DNA from: Pseudomonadota bacterium
GTDB lineage: Bacteria; Pseudomonadota; Alphaproteobacteria; UBA828; JAPUJA01
Length of the DNA stretch: 15,047 nt
Direction: 5' to 3'
Assembly: GCA_027296525.1 (NCBI GenBank)
Contig: JAPUJA010000302.1
Coordinates: forward strand, 1-15,047
In this document: positions 1 to 6,198 of the stretch, in pieces
How positions within the stretch are numbered: position 1 is the stretch's first letter
Layout: every line of letters starts with the position of its first letter
The notes under the pieces: model-generated
Seen by the model: the letters and a program-made list of their open reading frames with translations, nothing else
Database searches by the model: none
What the model was told of the DNA's origin: nothing
Program-made: the position numbers and the translations under genes

Positions 1-1061
1 CCGAGGAGACCGGCGTCCCGCAAGCCACGGATCCCGATCCACCCTGGTCCGCTCAAGTTCTCGGGCGCACGGATTTCCACGCCGCGATCCGACGGAACGA
101 GCGCCACACCTTCTGGCTTTGCGTCCTCATGGTTGCGATCGGCGGGGGTCTCGGCTTCGTCATCGGCTGGGCGATCGAGGTCTATTACCGCTCGAACTTC
201 GAGGCCGGCGCGCTTCATACGCCCGAGAGCGCGATCGACGCGCTCACCTTCTTCAGTCTCTGGGGAGTCTACGGGGCGGCGGCCATGGTGCTCGCCGGCG
301 CGTTCTGGATTTTCGTCGCGCTTACCGTCGGCGATCGGATCCTGCTCGCCGTCGCCGGCGCCCGCGAAGTAACCGTCGATGAGGAGCCCGTGCTCCATAA
401 CGTCGTCGAGGAGATGGCGATCGCCTCCGGGCTCCCGAAGCCACGGGTCGCCGTCATGGAGACGCCGGCGCTCAACGCCTTCGCGACGGGGTTAAAACCC
501 GAGCGCGCGGCCGTCGCGGTGACCCGCGGCCTGATCGATCAGCTCGAACGCGACGAGCTGCAAGGGGTCGTCGGCCACGAGATGGGCCACATCGCGAACA
601 ACGACATCCTTTACGCCACCGCCGTCGGCGTGATCGTCGGGCTGATCGCGCTCGTCGCGGACGGCGCCCTCAGGTCCCTGCGCCACGGGGCCTTCCATGG
701 CGGGCGCCGACGCGGCGGTGGCAAAGGGGGCGGGGGCGCGGCGCTCGTCGCGATCATCGTGCTCGTCGTCGTGTTCATCGTCGCGCCGCTGGCGGCGCGT
801 CTCGTGCAAATGGCGATCTCACGCGAACGCGAGTATCTCGCCGACGCAACCGCCGTGAAGTTCACGCGCAACCCTCATGGATTGATCGGGGCGCTCGAGA
901 AGATCGACCGGTGGAACGCGCCGTTTCCCGGCGCGAACCGTGCGACCCAGCACCTCTTCATCGCGAACCCGTTCAAGAATTTCGGCGACCGTTCGGGCGC
1001 GCTCCTCTCGACGCACCCGCCGATCAACCGGCGCATCGAAAGGCTGCGCGATCTGGCGTGA
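1..1061 (+). CDS. M48 family membrane zinc metalloprotease, 5' end outside window
   Basis: A membrane-embedded M48 (HtpX/Ste24-like) endopeptidase, probably for quality control of envelope proteins. The zinc motif HEMGH is clear (near base 576; H150 and H154 counted from the ATG at 129). The third ligand is the Glu of EREYLAD (E235). Hydrophobic segments lie before residue 20, at about 43-66, 160-178 and 205-226, with the active site between the last pairs as in HtpX. A Gly/Arg-rich loop (about 185-204) precedes the last membrane segment. The frame is open and protein-like from base 3, with no start codon before 129 (for example RRNERHTFW just upstream). The ATG at 129 would begin inside the first membrane segment, so the true start is left of the window. 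In many bacteria such genes follow lemA, which could be checked upstream. The gene ends 33 bp from the convergent next gene. The family is certain; the substrate is unknown. Confidence 0.93.
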   Translation, partial: EETGVPQATDPDPPWSAQVLGRTDFHAAIRRNERHTFWLCVLMVAIGGGLGFVIGWAIEVYYRSNFEAGALHTPESAIDALTFFSLWGVYGAAAMVLAGAFWIFVALTVGDRILLAVAGAREVTVDEEPVLHNVVEEMAIASGLPKPRVAVMETPALNAFATGLKPERAAVAVTRGLIDQLERDELQGVVGHEMGHIANNDILYATAVGVIVGLIALVADGALRSLRHGAFHGGRRRGGGKGGGGAALVAIIVLVVVFIVAPLAARLVQMAISREREYLADATAVKFTRNPHGLIGALEKIDRWNAPFPGANRATQHLFIANPFKNFGDRSGALLSTHPPINRRIERLRDLA

Positions 1062-1094
1062 TGGGGTTGCCTTCGGTCGGGCGTCCTGGGCCGT

Positions 1095-2447
1095 CTAAGG
1101 CGCTTCCGTCAAGACCGAATAGTGGATCCAGCCCTGTCCGCCCGGAAGATCGGGCATCCGGACGCGCACCCAGTCGCCATTTCGCGACAGGACGGTGAGC
1201 GGGGTGCGCCCGGTCACCACGCCGACCACCGGCGCCTCGAGGGAGGGATCGCCGCGCACGTTCGCGGCCTCGGCCCTGACCACCACGCGCTGCTCGACGG
1301 CCTCGCTCGCCGCCTTTTCGAAAGGGTTCTCCACGCCGAACATCGGCGCGAGAAGGAAGAAGGCGAGAACCGCGATACCGACACCGGCGAGCGCGGACGC
1401 CCAGACCAAGGCGCCCCGTTTCGGCTTGGGCTGCTCCTCGGACGGGCGGGCATAGCGCTCCTGAAAGGTCATCTTCTCGCGCTGATTCTGCTCGGTCTGC
1501 CAAGCCACGGCGGCCTCGGCGATATGGCTCTCCTCCTCGGCCTGCCAGCGCGTCTCGGCGGTCGTAAAGCGGCGCTCCTCCTCAGCCTTCCAGACGGCTT
1601 CGGCCGCGCCGATGCGCTCCTCCAATTCCTTCTTCCACTTCGCTTTGGCCGCCTTTAGATGCTCTTCCTCGCGGGCCGCCCATTCGGCCTCTGCGTGTTT
1701 GCGGCGATTCTTCTCCTCGGCGTTCCACCGCGCCTTGGCCTTCGCGAGATGCTCCTCTTCGCCCGTGCGCCATTGCTCCCGGGCCTCTTCGATGCGCTCA
1801 TCGAGGTCGGCCTTCCACGCCGCCGCCGCCGTGGCGAGGTGTTCCTGCTCCTCTCCTTCCCACTGGGCCCTTGCCTCCTTCAGGCGGGCCTCGGCCTCGG
1901 CGCGCCAACGCGCATCCGCGGCGGCGAGATGCTCGACCTCGACGCCTGAAGCGTGATCCTTCGCCTCGCCCAAACGGCGTTTGGCTTGCTTCTTCCACGC
2001 CGCCTCCGCCCGGGCGAGATGCTCGGCCTCTTCGGCCTTCCAGCGCTCTTCCGCCTCGGCCAGACGGAGCTCGGCCTCGACGCGCCACTTCGCCTCGGCC
2101 TCCGCCAGATGCTGATTCTCCACGGCTTTCGAGCGCGCGACGGTCTTGGCGAGCCGGCGCTCCTCGTCTGCCTTCCAGGTTGCTTGCGCCGCGGCGAGCC
2201 GATCGGCCTCTTCGGACCGCCAGCGGGCTTCGGTCTCGGCAAGACGTCTTTCTTCGTCCGCCTTCCAGCGTTTTTCGGTGGCGGCGAGGCGCGCATCCTC
2301 ATCGGCCTCCCATTTCGCGCCTTCCTCGACGAGCTCGGCGAGGCGCGCCAACTCCGCTTCGCGCCAATTCGCCTCCATCGCGGCGACGCGCTCGTCTTCT
2401 TCGGCCTTCCACTTCGTTCGGGCCGTTTGAATCGCGTTTTGACTCAT
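1095..2447 (-). CDS. Coiled-coil membrane protein with 15-residue repeats and C-terminal SH3 domain
   Basis: A 450-residue protein. Residues 13-316 are a charged helix in which Trp recurs every 15 residues: W46 to W316 is an unbroken register of 19 positions, 17 of them Trp, with Ser at 106 and Ala at 166. A typical unit reads WKAEEERRLAEAEAR. A Pro/Lys segment (about 335-344) precedes one membrane helix (about 346-368). A bacterial SH3 domain follows (about 388-450; ANVRGDPS, GDWVRVR, GWIHYSVL). The positive residues before the helix suggest the coil is cytoplasmic and the SH3 domain periplasmic, where such domains often bind peptidoglycan; this is inference. The ATG at 2447 is chosen because it has GGAG and GGAAG just upstream and because the frame further upstream does not look coding. 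The upstream gene ends 16 bp before this start, suggesting an operon. A scaffold or envelope-linking role is plausible but unproven. Confidence 0.85.
   Translation of the reverse strand: MSQNAIQTARTKWKAEEDERVAAMEANWREAELARLAELVEEGAKWEADEDARLAATEKRWKADEERRLAETEARWRSEEADRLAAAQATWKADEERRLAKTVARSKAVENQHLAEAEAKWRVEAELRLAEAEERWKAEEAEHLARAEAAWKKQAKRRLGEAKDHASGVEVEHLAAADARWRAEAEARLKEARAQWEGEEQEHLATAAAAWKADLDERIEEAREQWRTGEEEHLAKAKARWNAEEKNRRKHAEAEWAAREEEHLKAAKAKWKKELEERIGAAEAVWKAEEERRFTTAETRWQAEEESHIAEAAVAWQTEQNQREKMTFQERYARPSEEQPKPKRGALVWASALAGVGIAVLAFFLLAPMFGVENPFEKAASEAVEQRVVVRAEAANVRGDPSLEAPVVGVVTGRTPLTVLSRNGDWVRVRMPDLPGGQGWIHYSVLTEAP
1500..2312 (-). repeat. 45-bp coding repeat (18 units of 15 residues)
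   Basis: The reading frame repeats with a period of exactly 45 bp over 271 codons. Trp codons (cca on the plus strand) occur at 1500, 1545, 1590 and so on up to 2310, with two substitutions. One 18-residue interval (W28 to W46) interrupts the register just upstream. The units are diverged in sequence, so this is an old, selected periodicity rather than a recent slippage tract. Confidence 0.85.
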
Positions 2448-2463
2448 GACTTCCGGCTCCGAC

Positions 2464-3126
2464 TTAAGCCGCCGACGGATCGGGCCGCCTGGGAGGCGGC
2501 GTGGCCGGTCGGCGATGGGCCAAGAGGCGGACGCGCGCGCGCGACGATCGTGGGATCTCTCGTTGGGGGCCCCGATGATCGCAGAGGCCCAAAGGCGAAG
2601 CCCGGTCCACGAGCGGGTGGAGCCCGTCGCGGCGCACGGCCGGGGAACGTGCCACCCTGGGCAACTTCGTGTCAGGCGCAACCGGGGGCTCCGCGAGCAA
2701 CATTCGAGCGGGCGGGGTCACGATGAGATCGAGCCGCGGACGGGTCCGATCGGAGCCGCATCTGAGAGGGGCGGGGACGCCGCCGTGGGCGGTGCCCATG
2801 AAGCCGGTGCCGTCATCCAGATAGGAGGCATGGCAGGCACCACCCACGACGTCGTCGCCGAAACCGGGCGCCGCCCGCAAGTCGCGGCGTCCCGGCGGGG
2901 CGACCAAGATGCCGACCGGACGGTAGTCGAAGTTCTCCGCGCCCGGCGAAGAGAAGGGCGTGTGCGAGCCCGGAGGGTTGGGCTCGACGCCTTCCGCAAC
3001 TTCATCCCAAGGCTCGTCCCTCGACCCCGACCCGGGGTCGTCGGCCCGAGGGTCGTCGGCCCGAGGGTCGCTGGCCTGGGGCGCCTGGTCTTCGCGCTCC
3101 GGGGCACTATCAGAGGGCTTGACCAT
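2464..3126 (-). CDS. Uncharacterised protein, possibly real only in its first two thirds
   Basis: This would encode 220 residues and is not recognised. The ATG at 3126 is chosen because GAGAGG sits four bases upstream. The N-terminus (about 1-60) is acidic and Pro-rich with a short duplicated ADDPR motif from a 15-bp repeat. A middle part (about 61-140; FDYRPVGILVAPPG, FGDDVVGGACHASYLDDG) has G/C-ending codons and looks protein-like. The last 60-70 residues are Arg/Pro-rich with poorer codon bias, so the gene may be frameshifted or decayed there. It ends 16 bp before the coiled-coil/SH3 gene on the same strand, which supports a shared transcript. No signal peptide or membrane helix is evident. 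The alternative is that 2448-3126 is non-coding. Confidence 0.4.
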   Translation of the reverse strand: MVKPSDSAPEREDQAPQASDPRADDPRADDPGSGSRDEPWDEVAEGVEPNPPGSHTPFSSPGAENFDYRPVGILVAPPGRRDLRAAPGFGDDVVGGACHASYLDDGTGFMGTAHGGVPAPLRCGSDRTRPRLDLIVTPPARMLLAEPPVAPDTKLPRVARSPAVRRDGLHPLVDRASPLGLCDHRGPQREIPRSSRARVRLLAHRRPATPPPRRPDPSAA

Positions 3127-3291
3127 GTCGCCTCTCGAAATTCTCCAAATACCGTGGAGTATGATGTTAGCCATCATGCTTTAAGGGGCACTTATTTATT
3201 CCCGCCAATTTCGGCCAAATTCGTCGAAATTTTCACGCCGTTCGGCGCGCGTGGTAGGCTTTCGCCGGCAGCAGAAACTGTGAACGGAACG
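3127..3291. promoter_or_regulatory. Divergent intergenic region with two inverted repeats
   Basis: This AT-richer stretch separates the minus-strand unit starting at 3126 from the nuclease-like gene starting at 3292, so it should hold promoters for both directions. Two perfect inverted repeats are visible. One is ATGATG-n5-CATCAT at 3161-3177. The other is AATTTCG-n11-CGAAATT at 3207-3231. Either could be an operator. A weak plus-strand pair (TTTCAC about 18 bases before TAGGCT) is possible, but neither box is close to consensus. Confidence 0.4.
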
Positions 3292-3786
3292 ATGAGATCG
3301 ACGAGCCTGCTTTTCCTTGCGGCGGCGCTCTCTCTATGGGCGCTCCCGGCAAAGGCCGAGCTCATCGGGCCCGCGAAGGTGATCGCGGGCGACCGTCTCG
3401 AGGTGGCGGGGATTACACTCCGCCTCAACGGCATCGACGCGCCCGAACCCGGACAGATCTGTCGGGTCAAGGATCGCCCCTATGACTGCGGCAAGGTCGC
3501 CGCGAGCGCTCTTAAGGATCTCACGGCGGGCGGGCCTGTGCGCTGCCTGCTCGAGGCGGAGCGTGACTCGGGCGAGATGATCGCGGTCTGCTTCGCCGAG
3601 GACTACGATCTCTCCGAGGGCATGGTCTATACCGGCTGGGCGCTCGCCTATCCGCGCGCCGAAAGCCCCTACCGCCGTTTCGAAGAGGGCGCGCGAGCGG
3701 CCAGGCGCGGCATGTGGCGTGGCGACTTCGTGGCACCCTGGGAGTGGTGCGCCGGCCTGCGCCTGCCTGAGGCGGAAGAGAAGTAG
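3292..3786 (+). CDS. Secreted thermonuclease (SNase)-like protein lacking one catalytic arginine
   Basis: A 164-residue protein with a signal peptide (cleavage probably after ALPAKA, residue 22), followed by one staphylococcal-nuclease-like domain. It would be a periplasmic or secreted OB-fold protein of the Ca-dependent nuclease family. The LRLNGIDAPE block supplies R44, D49 and E52, matching Arg35, Asp40 and Glu43 of SNase. The usual D-x-G-R motif carrying the second catalytic Arg (Arg87) reads DSGE (92-95), so that Arg is Glu95 here. Cysteines at 57, 66, 85 and 100 fit the disulfide-rich proteobacterial subfamily. The ATG at 3292 directly precedes the signal peptide; an in-frame GTG at 3280 is an alternative. 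The family is clear. Nuclease activity is doubtful, and the protein may bind rather than cleave nucleic acid. Confidence 0.88.
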   Translation: MRSTSLLFLAAALSLWALPAKAELIGPAKVIAGDRLEVAGITLRLNGIDAPEPGQICRVKDRPYDCGKVAASALKDLTAGGPVRCLLEAERDSGEMIAVCFAEDYDLSEGMVYTGWALAYPRAESPYRRFEEGARAARRGMWRGDFVAPWEWCAGLRLPEAEEK

Positions 3787-3801
3787 GCGCGCCTTAGGAC
3801 C

Positions 3802-3846
3802 GGGTCGGTGACCGACGGGTCGGTGACCGATGAGTCGGTGACGAAA
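3802..3846. repeat. 15-bp tandem repeat, three copies
   Basis: GGGTCGGTGACCGAC at 3802-3816 is followed by GGGTCGGTGACCGAT at 3817-3831 and a diverged third copy, GAGTCGGTGACGAAA, at 3832-3846. Each of the first two contains the near-palindrome TCGGT-G-ACCGA, so the tract can form small hairpins. It lies 15 bp after the nuclease-like gene and directly abuts the HlyD relic, marking the edge of the rearranged segment. Confidence 0.8.
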
Positions 3847-3849
3847 CCG

Positions 3850-3975
3850 TCAGCGCTCGCGAAAGCCCGTATCGATCGCGCGGTAGATGGGTTTCAGCAG
3901 ATACTCGATGAGGGTATTCTCGCCCGTCCTGATTTCGGTCTCGACGGTCATGCCGGGAAGCACCAGATTGCGGCC
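3850..3975 (-). pseudogene. C-terminal relic of a HlyD-family type I secretion adaptor
   Basis: About 41 codons end at a TGA at 3850-3852 and match the extreme C-terminus of HlyD/LapC/PrtE membrane-fusion proteins. The diagnostic string is LVLPGMTVETEIRTGE followed by TLIEYLLKPIYRA and a basic end (GFRER). Intact adaptors are roughly 400 residues or more. Here everything upstream of about base 3975 is replaced by sequence that codes for RTX repeats on the other strand. No start codon or ribosome site can serve the fragment, so it is a relic. In an intact locus the adaptor bridges an inner-membrane ABC transporter and TolC for export of RTX proteins. Confidence 0.8.
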
Positions 3976-4287
3976 GGTGGCGACACGCTCACTGGCGGCG
4001 CCGGTGACGGCACGATCGATGGCGGTGCGGGCGACGACCTGCTCACCTTCCAGAGCGGGGGCGGGACTGATTCCTTCGACGGGGGCGCCGGCTGGGACAC
4101 GATCGGGCTCGACGGCGTCTCGACGGGACCAGGCCAAGGCGAATGGACGCTCCAGCGCGACACCGGCAGCATCGATTCCCAGACAACCGACCAGCCCACG
4201 CTCACAGGCAACCCCGCCGGCACGATCACGCTTGCCGACGGCAGCGAGATTACCTTCCAGGGCGTCGAAGAGATTCAGTGGCAGGGC
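3976..4287 (+). pseudogene. C-terminal relic of an RTX (hemolysin-type Ca-binding) protein
   Basis: About 104 codons carry glycine/aspartate nonapeptide repeats (GGDTLTGGAGDGTIDGGAGDD, then a degenerate SFDGGAGWDTIGLDG). A typical post-repeat C-terminal segment follows (TITLADGSEITFQGVEEIQW). In intact proteins this part binds calcium outside the cell and carries the type I secretion signal. The N-terminus is missing: the reading frame to the left runs antisense through the HlyD relic. To the right it runs antisense into the convergent gene at 4294 without its own nearby stop. An upstream ATG at 3808 is in frame, but the intervening 56 codons are the shadow of the HlyD relic, so a functional product is unlikely. 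Confidence 0.75.
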
Positions 4288-4293
4288 CGCGCC

Positions 4294-5004
4294 TCACATC
4301 TCGAGCTTAAGGACCGGCGCCTCCTTGCCCTCGCCCTTGGCGTAGACCGCCGAATACATGTTCCACCACATGTTGCGGCCCTCGAGCGCGGCGCGGCGCA
4401 CGCTCCGCCGCTTTTCTTGCGTCGTGGCGTGAGCGCGCGCGGTGCTCCAGCCGGTCTCGGCGTGGGTCTCGTCGGCGCCGATATGGACCTCGAAATACAT
4501 CGCGCCCTTATCGTCGTAGCCGAAATGCTCCTTCAGCCCCCCGGTCACCCCCCGGCAGAAGCCAGTGAACATGTCCTCGATGCCGAGCGAGACGAAACTC
4601 AAGGCCTCGAGCCACTTGCCGCGCATGGCATAGGCCGAGACCGTGTCCGGATACAGCTTGGTCTCGGGCAGCATGGGCCGCTTGTCGATCTCGTCTTCCG
4701 TGAAGCCGGCGGCCGCGCCCGCGCGCAACGCAAGCTCCCAATGCGAGGGCACCTCGGGCGTGCCCGCAAGTTCGACGAAGAGATTCTCGGCGAGCTCCTT
4801 CTTGGTCGCCCGCGGCGCCTGGGGCACGATGAGGGAAAGCGACGAGATGCCCTCGACCACCGTGTATTTGAGCTGGGCGCAGAGCTCGGCCAGCGTCTCG
4901 AGCTTGAGCCGCCCTTCGACGATGTCCACATAGATCGGGTGCTTGCTGATCGACTGGCTCAGGATCTCGCGCCGGAGATCCGTCCAGAAACCGTTTTCCG
5001 ACAT
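4294..5004 (-). CDS. Heme-oxygenase-like diiron-type (PqqC/TenA/CADD-like) protein
   Basis: A 236-residue, all-helical protein of the TENA/PqqC superfamily, often called iron-containing redox enzymes; no signal peptide. The diiron ligand pattern known from CADD (Glu, His, Glu, His-x3-Asp-x2-His) can be traced: E78, H88, E143 in SLGIEDMF, then H174, D178 and H181 in EVHIGADETH. It may therefore be an oxygen-using metalloenzyme rather than a thiaminase or PqqC; the substrate cannot be read from sequence. The ATG at 5004 (MSENGFW) is chosen because GGGGAGA lies about 10 bases upstream and the longer frame to 5061 adds a non-conserved-looking, basic stretch. No pqq or thiamine genes are nearby. 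The gene is divergent from the unknown gene at 5189, and its end nearly touches the RTX relic. Confidence 0.82.
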   Translation of the reverse strand: MSENGFWTDLRREILSQSISKHPIYVDIVEGRLKLETLAELCAQLKYTVVEGISSLSLIVPQAPRATKKELAENLFVELAGTPEVPSHWELALRAGAAAGFTEDEIDKRPMLPETKLYPDTVSAYAMRGKWLEALSFVSLGIEDMFTGFCRGVTGGLKEHFGYDDKGAMYFEVHIGADETHAETGWSTARAHATTQEKRRSVRRAALEGRNMWWNMYSAVYAKGEGKEAPVLKLEM

Positions 5005-5188
5005 GGCGCGTGCGTCTCCCCTGATACGCTTCCAAAAAATTGACGGTCTTTTTCCGGCCATTTCTTCTTCCGGCCATTGCCGGCGGGCCGCAAGAGATCA
5101 TAGCACGAGACGCCGGCGTCGTGAGGTCCGCGGGGGCACCGACGGGTTAGGGTTGGACCCGTGCCCCCCTCTCGCACATGATGAGGCG
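5005..5188. promoter_or_regulatory. Divergent intergenic region with an 11-bp direct repeat
   Basis: This region must carry promoters for the diiron-type gene (-) and the unknown gene (+). The direct repeat TTCCGGCCATT occurs at 5052-5062 and 5068-5078, 16 bp apart, compatible with a regulator binding on one helix face at about 1.5 turns. No convincing -35/-10 pair was found. The leader hairpin at 5132-5168 is listed separately. Confidence 0.35.
5132..5168 (+). promoter_or_regulatory. Strong leader hairpin upstream of the 5189 gene
   Basis: GGGGGCAC (5132-5139) pairs perfectly with GTGCCCCC (5161-5168), and an inner GGGT (5144-5147) pairs with ACCC (5157-5160), leaving a CGAC bulge on one side. 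It ends 20 bases before the start codon at 5189 and overlaps no other gene. There is no T run, so it is not a classical intrinsic terminator. It could influence translation or mRNA stability. Confidence 0.5.
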
Positions 5189-6097
5189 ATGCGCGCCGAC
5201 ATTCGGAAATTCATCGCGGCCTACGGGAAGCCCGGGCGGCCTTCGGAGATCCGGCAGGAGCCGCTGGATGGCAATCCGGGCCATTACGCACGGCTCTTGG
5301 CCCTCGAAGAAGGGGCCTTGCCGGCGGTCGGCGATTTCGGGGAATACGCCAACGACATCGCCTATATGGAGAAGGTTCAGCCCGAGCTCTTCGCCTTTCT
5401 CCTGCCCATCTGCCTCGATGTCTGGCGGCACGACCTGATGCACAATCACCGCTCCGATTACGCGGGCTGGGTTGAAGTCTTCATCTCCGCCCTGGCGCGA
5501 CGGCCCTTGCTTGAGGACTGCCTCACGGAAGCGCGGGCCGAGGCGGTCATGGCCTTCATGCGCGAGGGCCTGCTCGACCGGATCGATCGCGAGGACAGCC
5601 TGTCTCATGCCGGTGAGCACGCCACCGCCCATGCCTGGTTCTACAGGCTGGGGTCCTTCGCCGTCACCTTCCCGGCGCTGGAGTCGCTCTGGCGCGTCTG
5701 GTGGCGTTTCGAGACCCCGGGCCAGGCCATCGCCGCGCTGCAATACGCCTCCTGTCTGATGTACGACGACAACGCCAATCCGATCTTCGCGCCCCGGACG
5801 GCGAAACATGGCGGCGGCCCGCCCGGCCTGTGGGAGACGGACGGCCAGATCTTCCATGAAAGCTGGAAGCTCGAGAACGTCGTCTTCTTCGTGGACAACG
5901 TGACGCCGGACTATCTCCGCGATGCCCTGACGCGCGCCGCACAAGCGCTCGAAGGGGTCGTCGAAAGCGACGTGCCGGCGCAAATGATCTCCGACTTCGA
6001 GCGCCAAAGGCCGCTCCTCGCCCATCGCCTGCGGGCACTGCCGGAAATTGTCTCCATCCCCTTGAACGCGACGCTCGAATGGCCGCCCTTGCCTTGA
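5189..6097 (+). CDS. Uncharacterised His/Trp-rich protein
   Basis: A 302-residue soluble protein of a family I do not recognise. Codon use is typical of the window, and nothing upstream of the ATG at 5189 looks coding. GAGG lies only two bases before this ATG, but no better in-frame start is seen. Conserved-looking features are a central VWRHDLMHNHRSDY segment (about 78-91), a helical HAGEHATAHAWF stretch (about 143-154), WRVWWRFETPGQA, and ETDGQIFHESWKLENVVFFVDN (around 215-236). The His- and Asp/Glu-rich motifs could bind metal, but this is speculation. No signal peptide or membrane segment is visible. It is divergent from the diiron-type gene and downstream of a strong leader hairpin. Confidence 0.8.
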   Translation: MRADIRKFIAAYGKPGRPSEIRQEPLDGNPGHYARLLALEEGALPAVGDFGEYANDIAYMEKVQPELFAFLLPICLDVWRHDLMHNHRSDYAGWVEVFISALARRPLLEDCLTEARAEAVMAFMREGLLDRIDREDSLSHAGEHATAHAWFYRLGSFAVTFPALESLWRVWWRFETPGQAIAALQYASCLMYDDNANPIFAPRTAKHGGGPPGLWETDGQIFHESWKLENVVFFVDNVTPDYLRDALTRAAQALEGVVESDVPAQMISDFERQRPLLAHRLRALPEIVSIPLNATLEWPPLP

Positions 6098-6125
6098 GCC
6101 CTCCTTATCGCTTTTACCGCGTGCA

Positions 6126-6154
6126 ACTCTCCGCCCCGACCTGCTAGTCTGCGC
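6126..6154 (+). promoter_or_regulatory. Possible weak promoter for the YceI/b561 cluster
   Basis: TGCAAC followed 17 bases later by TAGTCT lies about 45-70 bases before the yceI-like start. It is the best sigma70-like pair in the 101-bp gap, but the -35 box is poor. Confidence 0.25.
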
Positions 6155-6198
6155 GTCAAAGGACACTGGCTGTCCGTTCAGAGAAGGAGGAAACGAAA

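Noticed and set aside
2448..2681. 78-residue N-terminal extension of the coiled-coil/SH3 protein
   Set aside because: The extension has no repeat register and poor codon bias, and a ribosome site sits just before the ATG at 2447.
2446..3291. Long plus-strand open frame leading into the nuclease-like gene
   Set aside because: It has no protein-like composition before the signal peptide at 3292 and reads as the antisense of GC-rich minus-strand frames. The gene starts at 3292.
3802..3846. CRISPR-like array
   Set aside because: The units are contiguous, only 15 bp long and have no spacers.
4288..5043. Continuation of the RTX frame as one long plus-strand protein
   Set aside because: Beyond 4287 the frame is the exact antisense of the diiron-type gene, whose minus-strand motifs are convincing.
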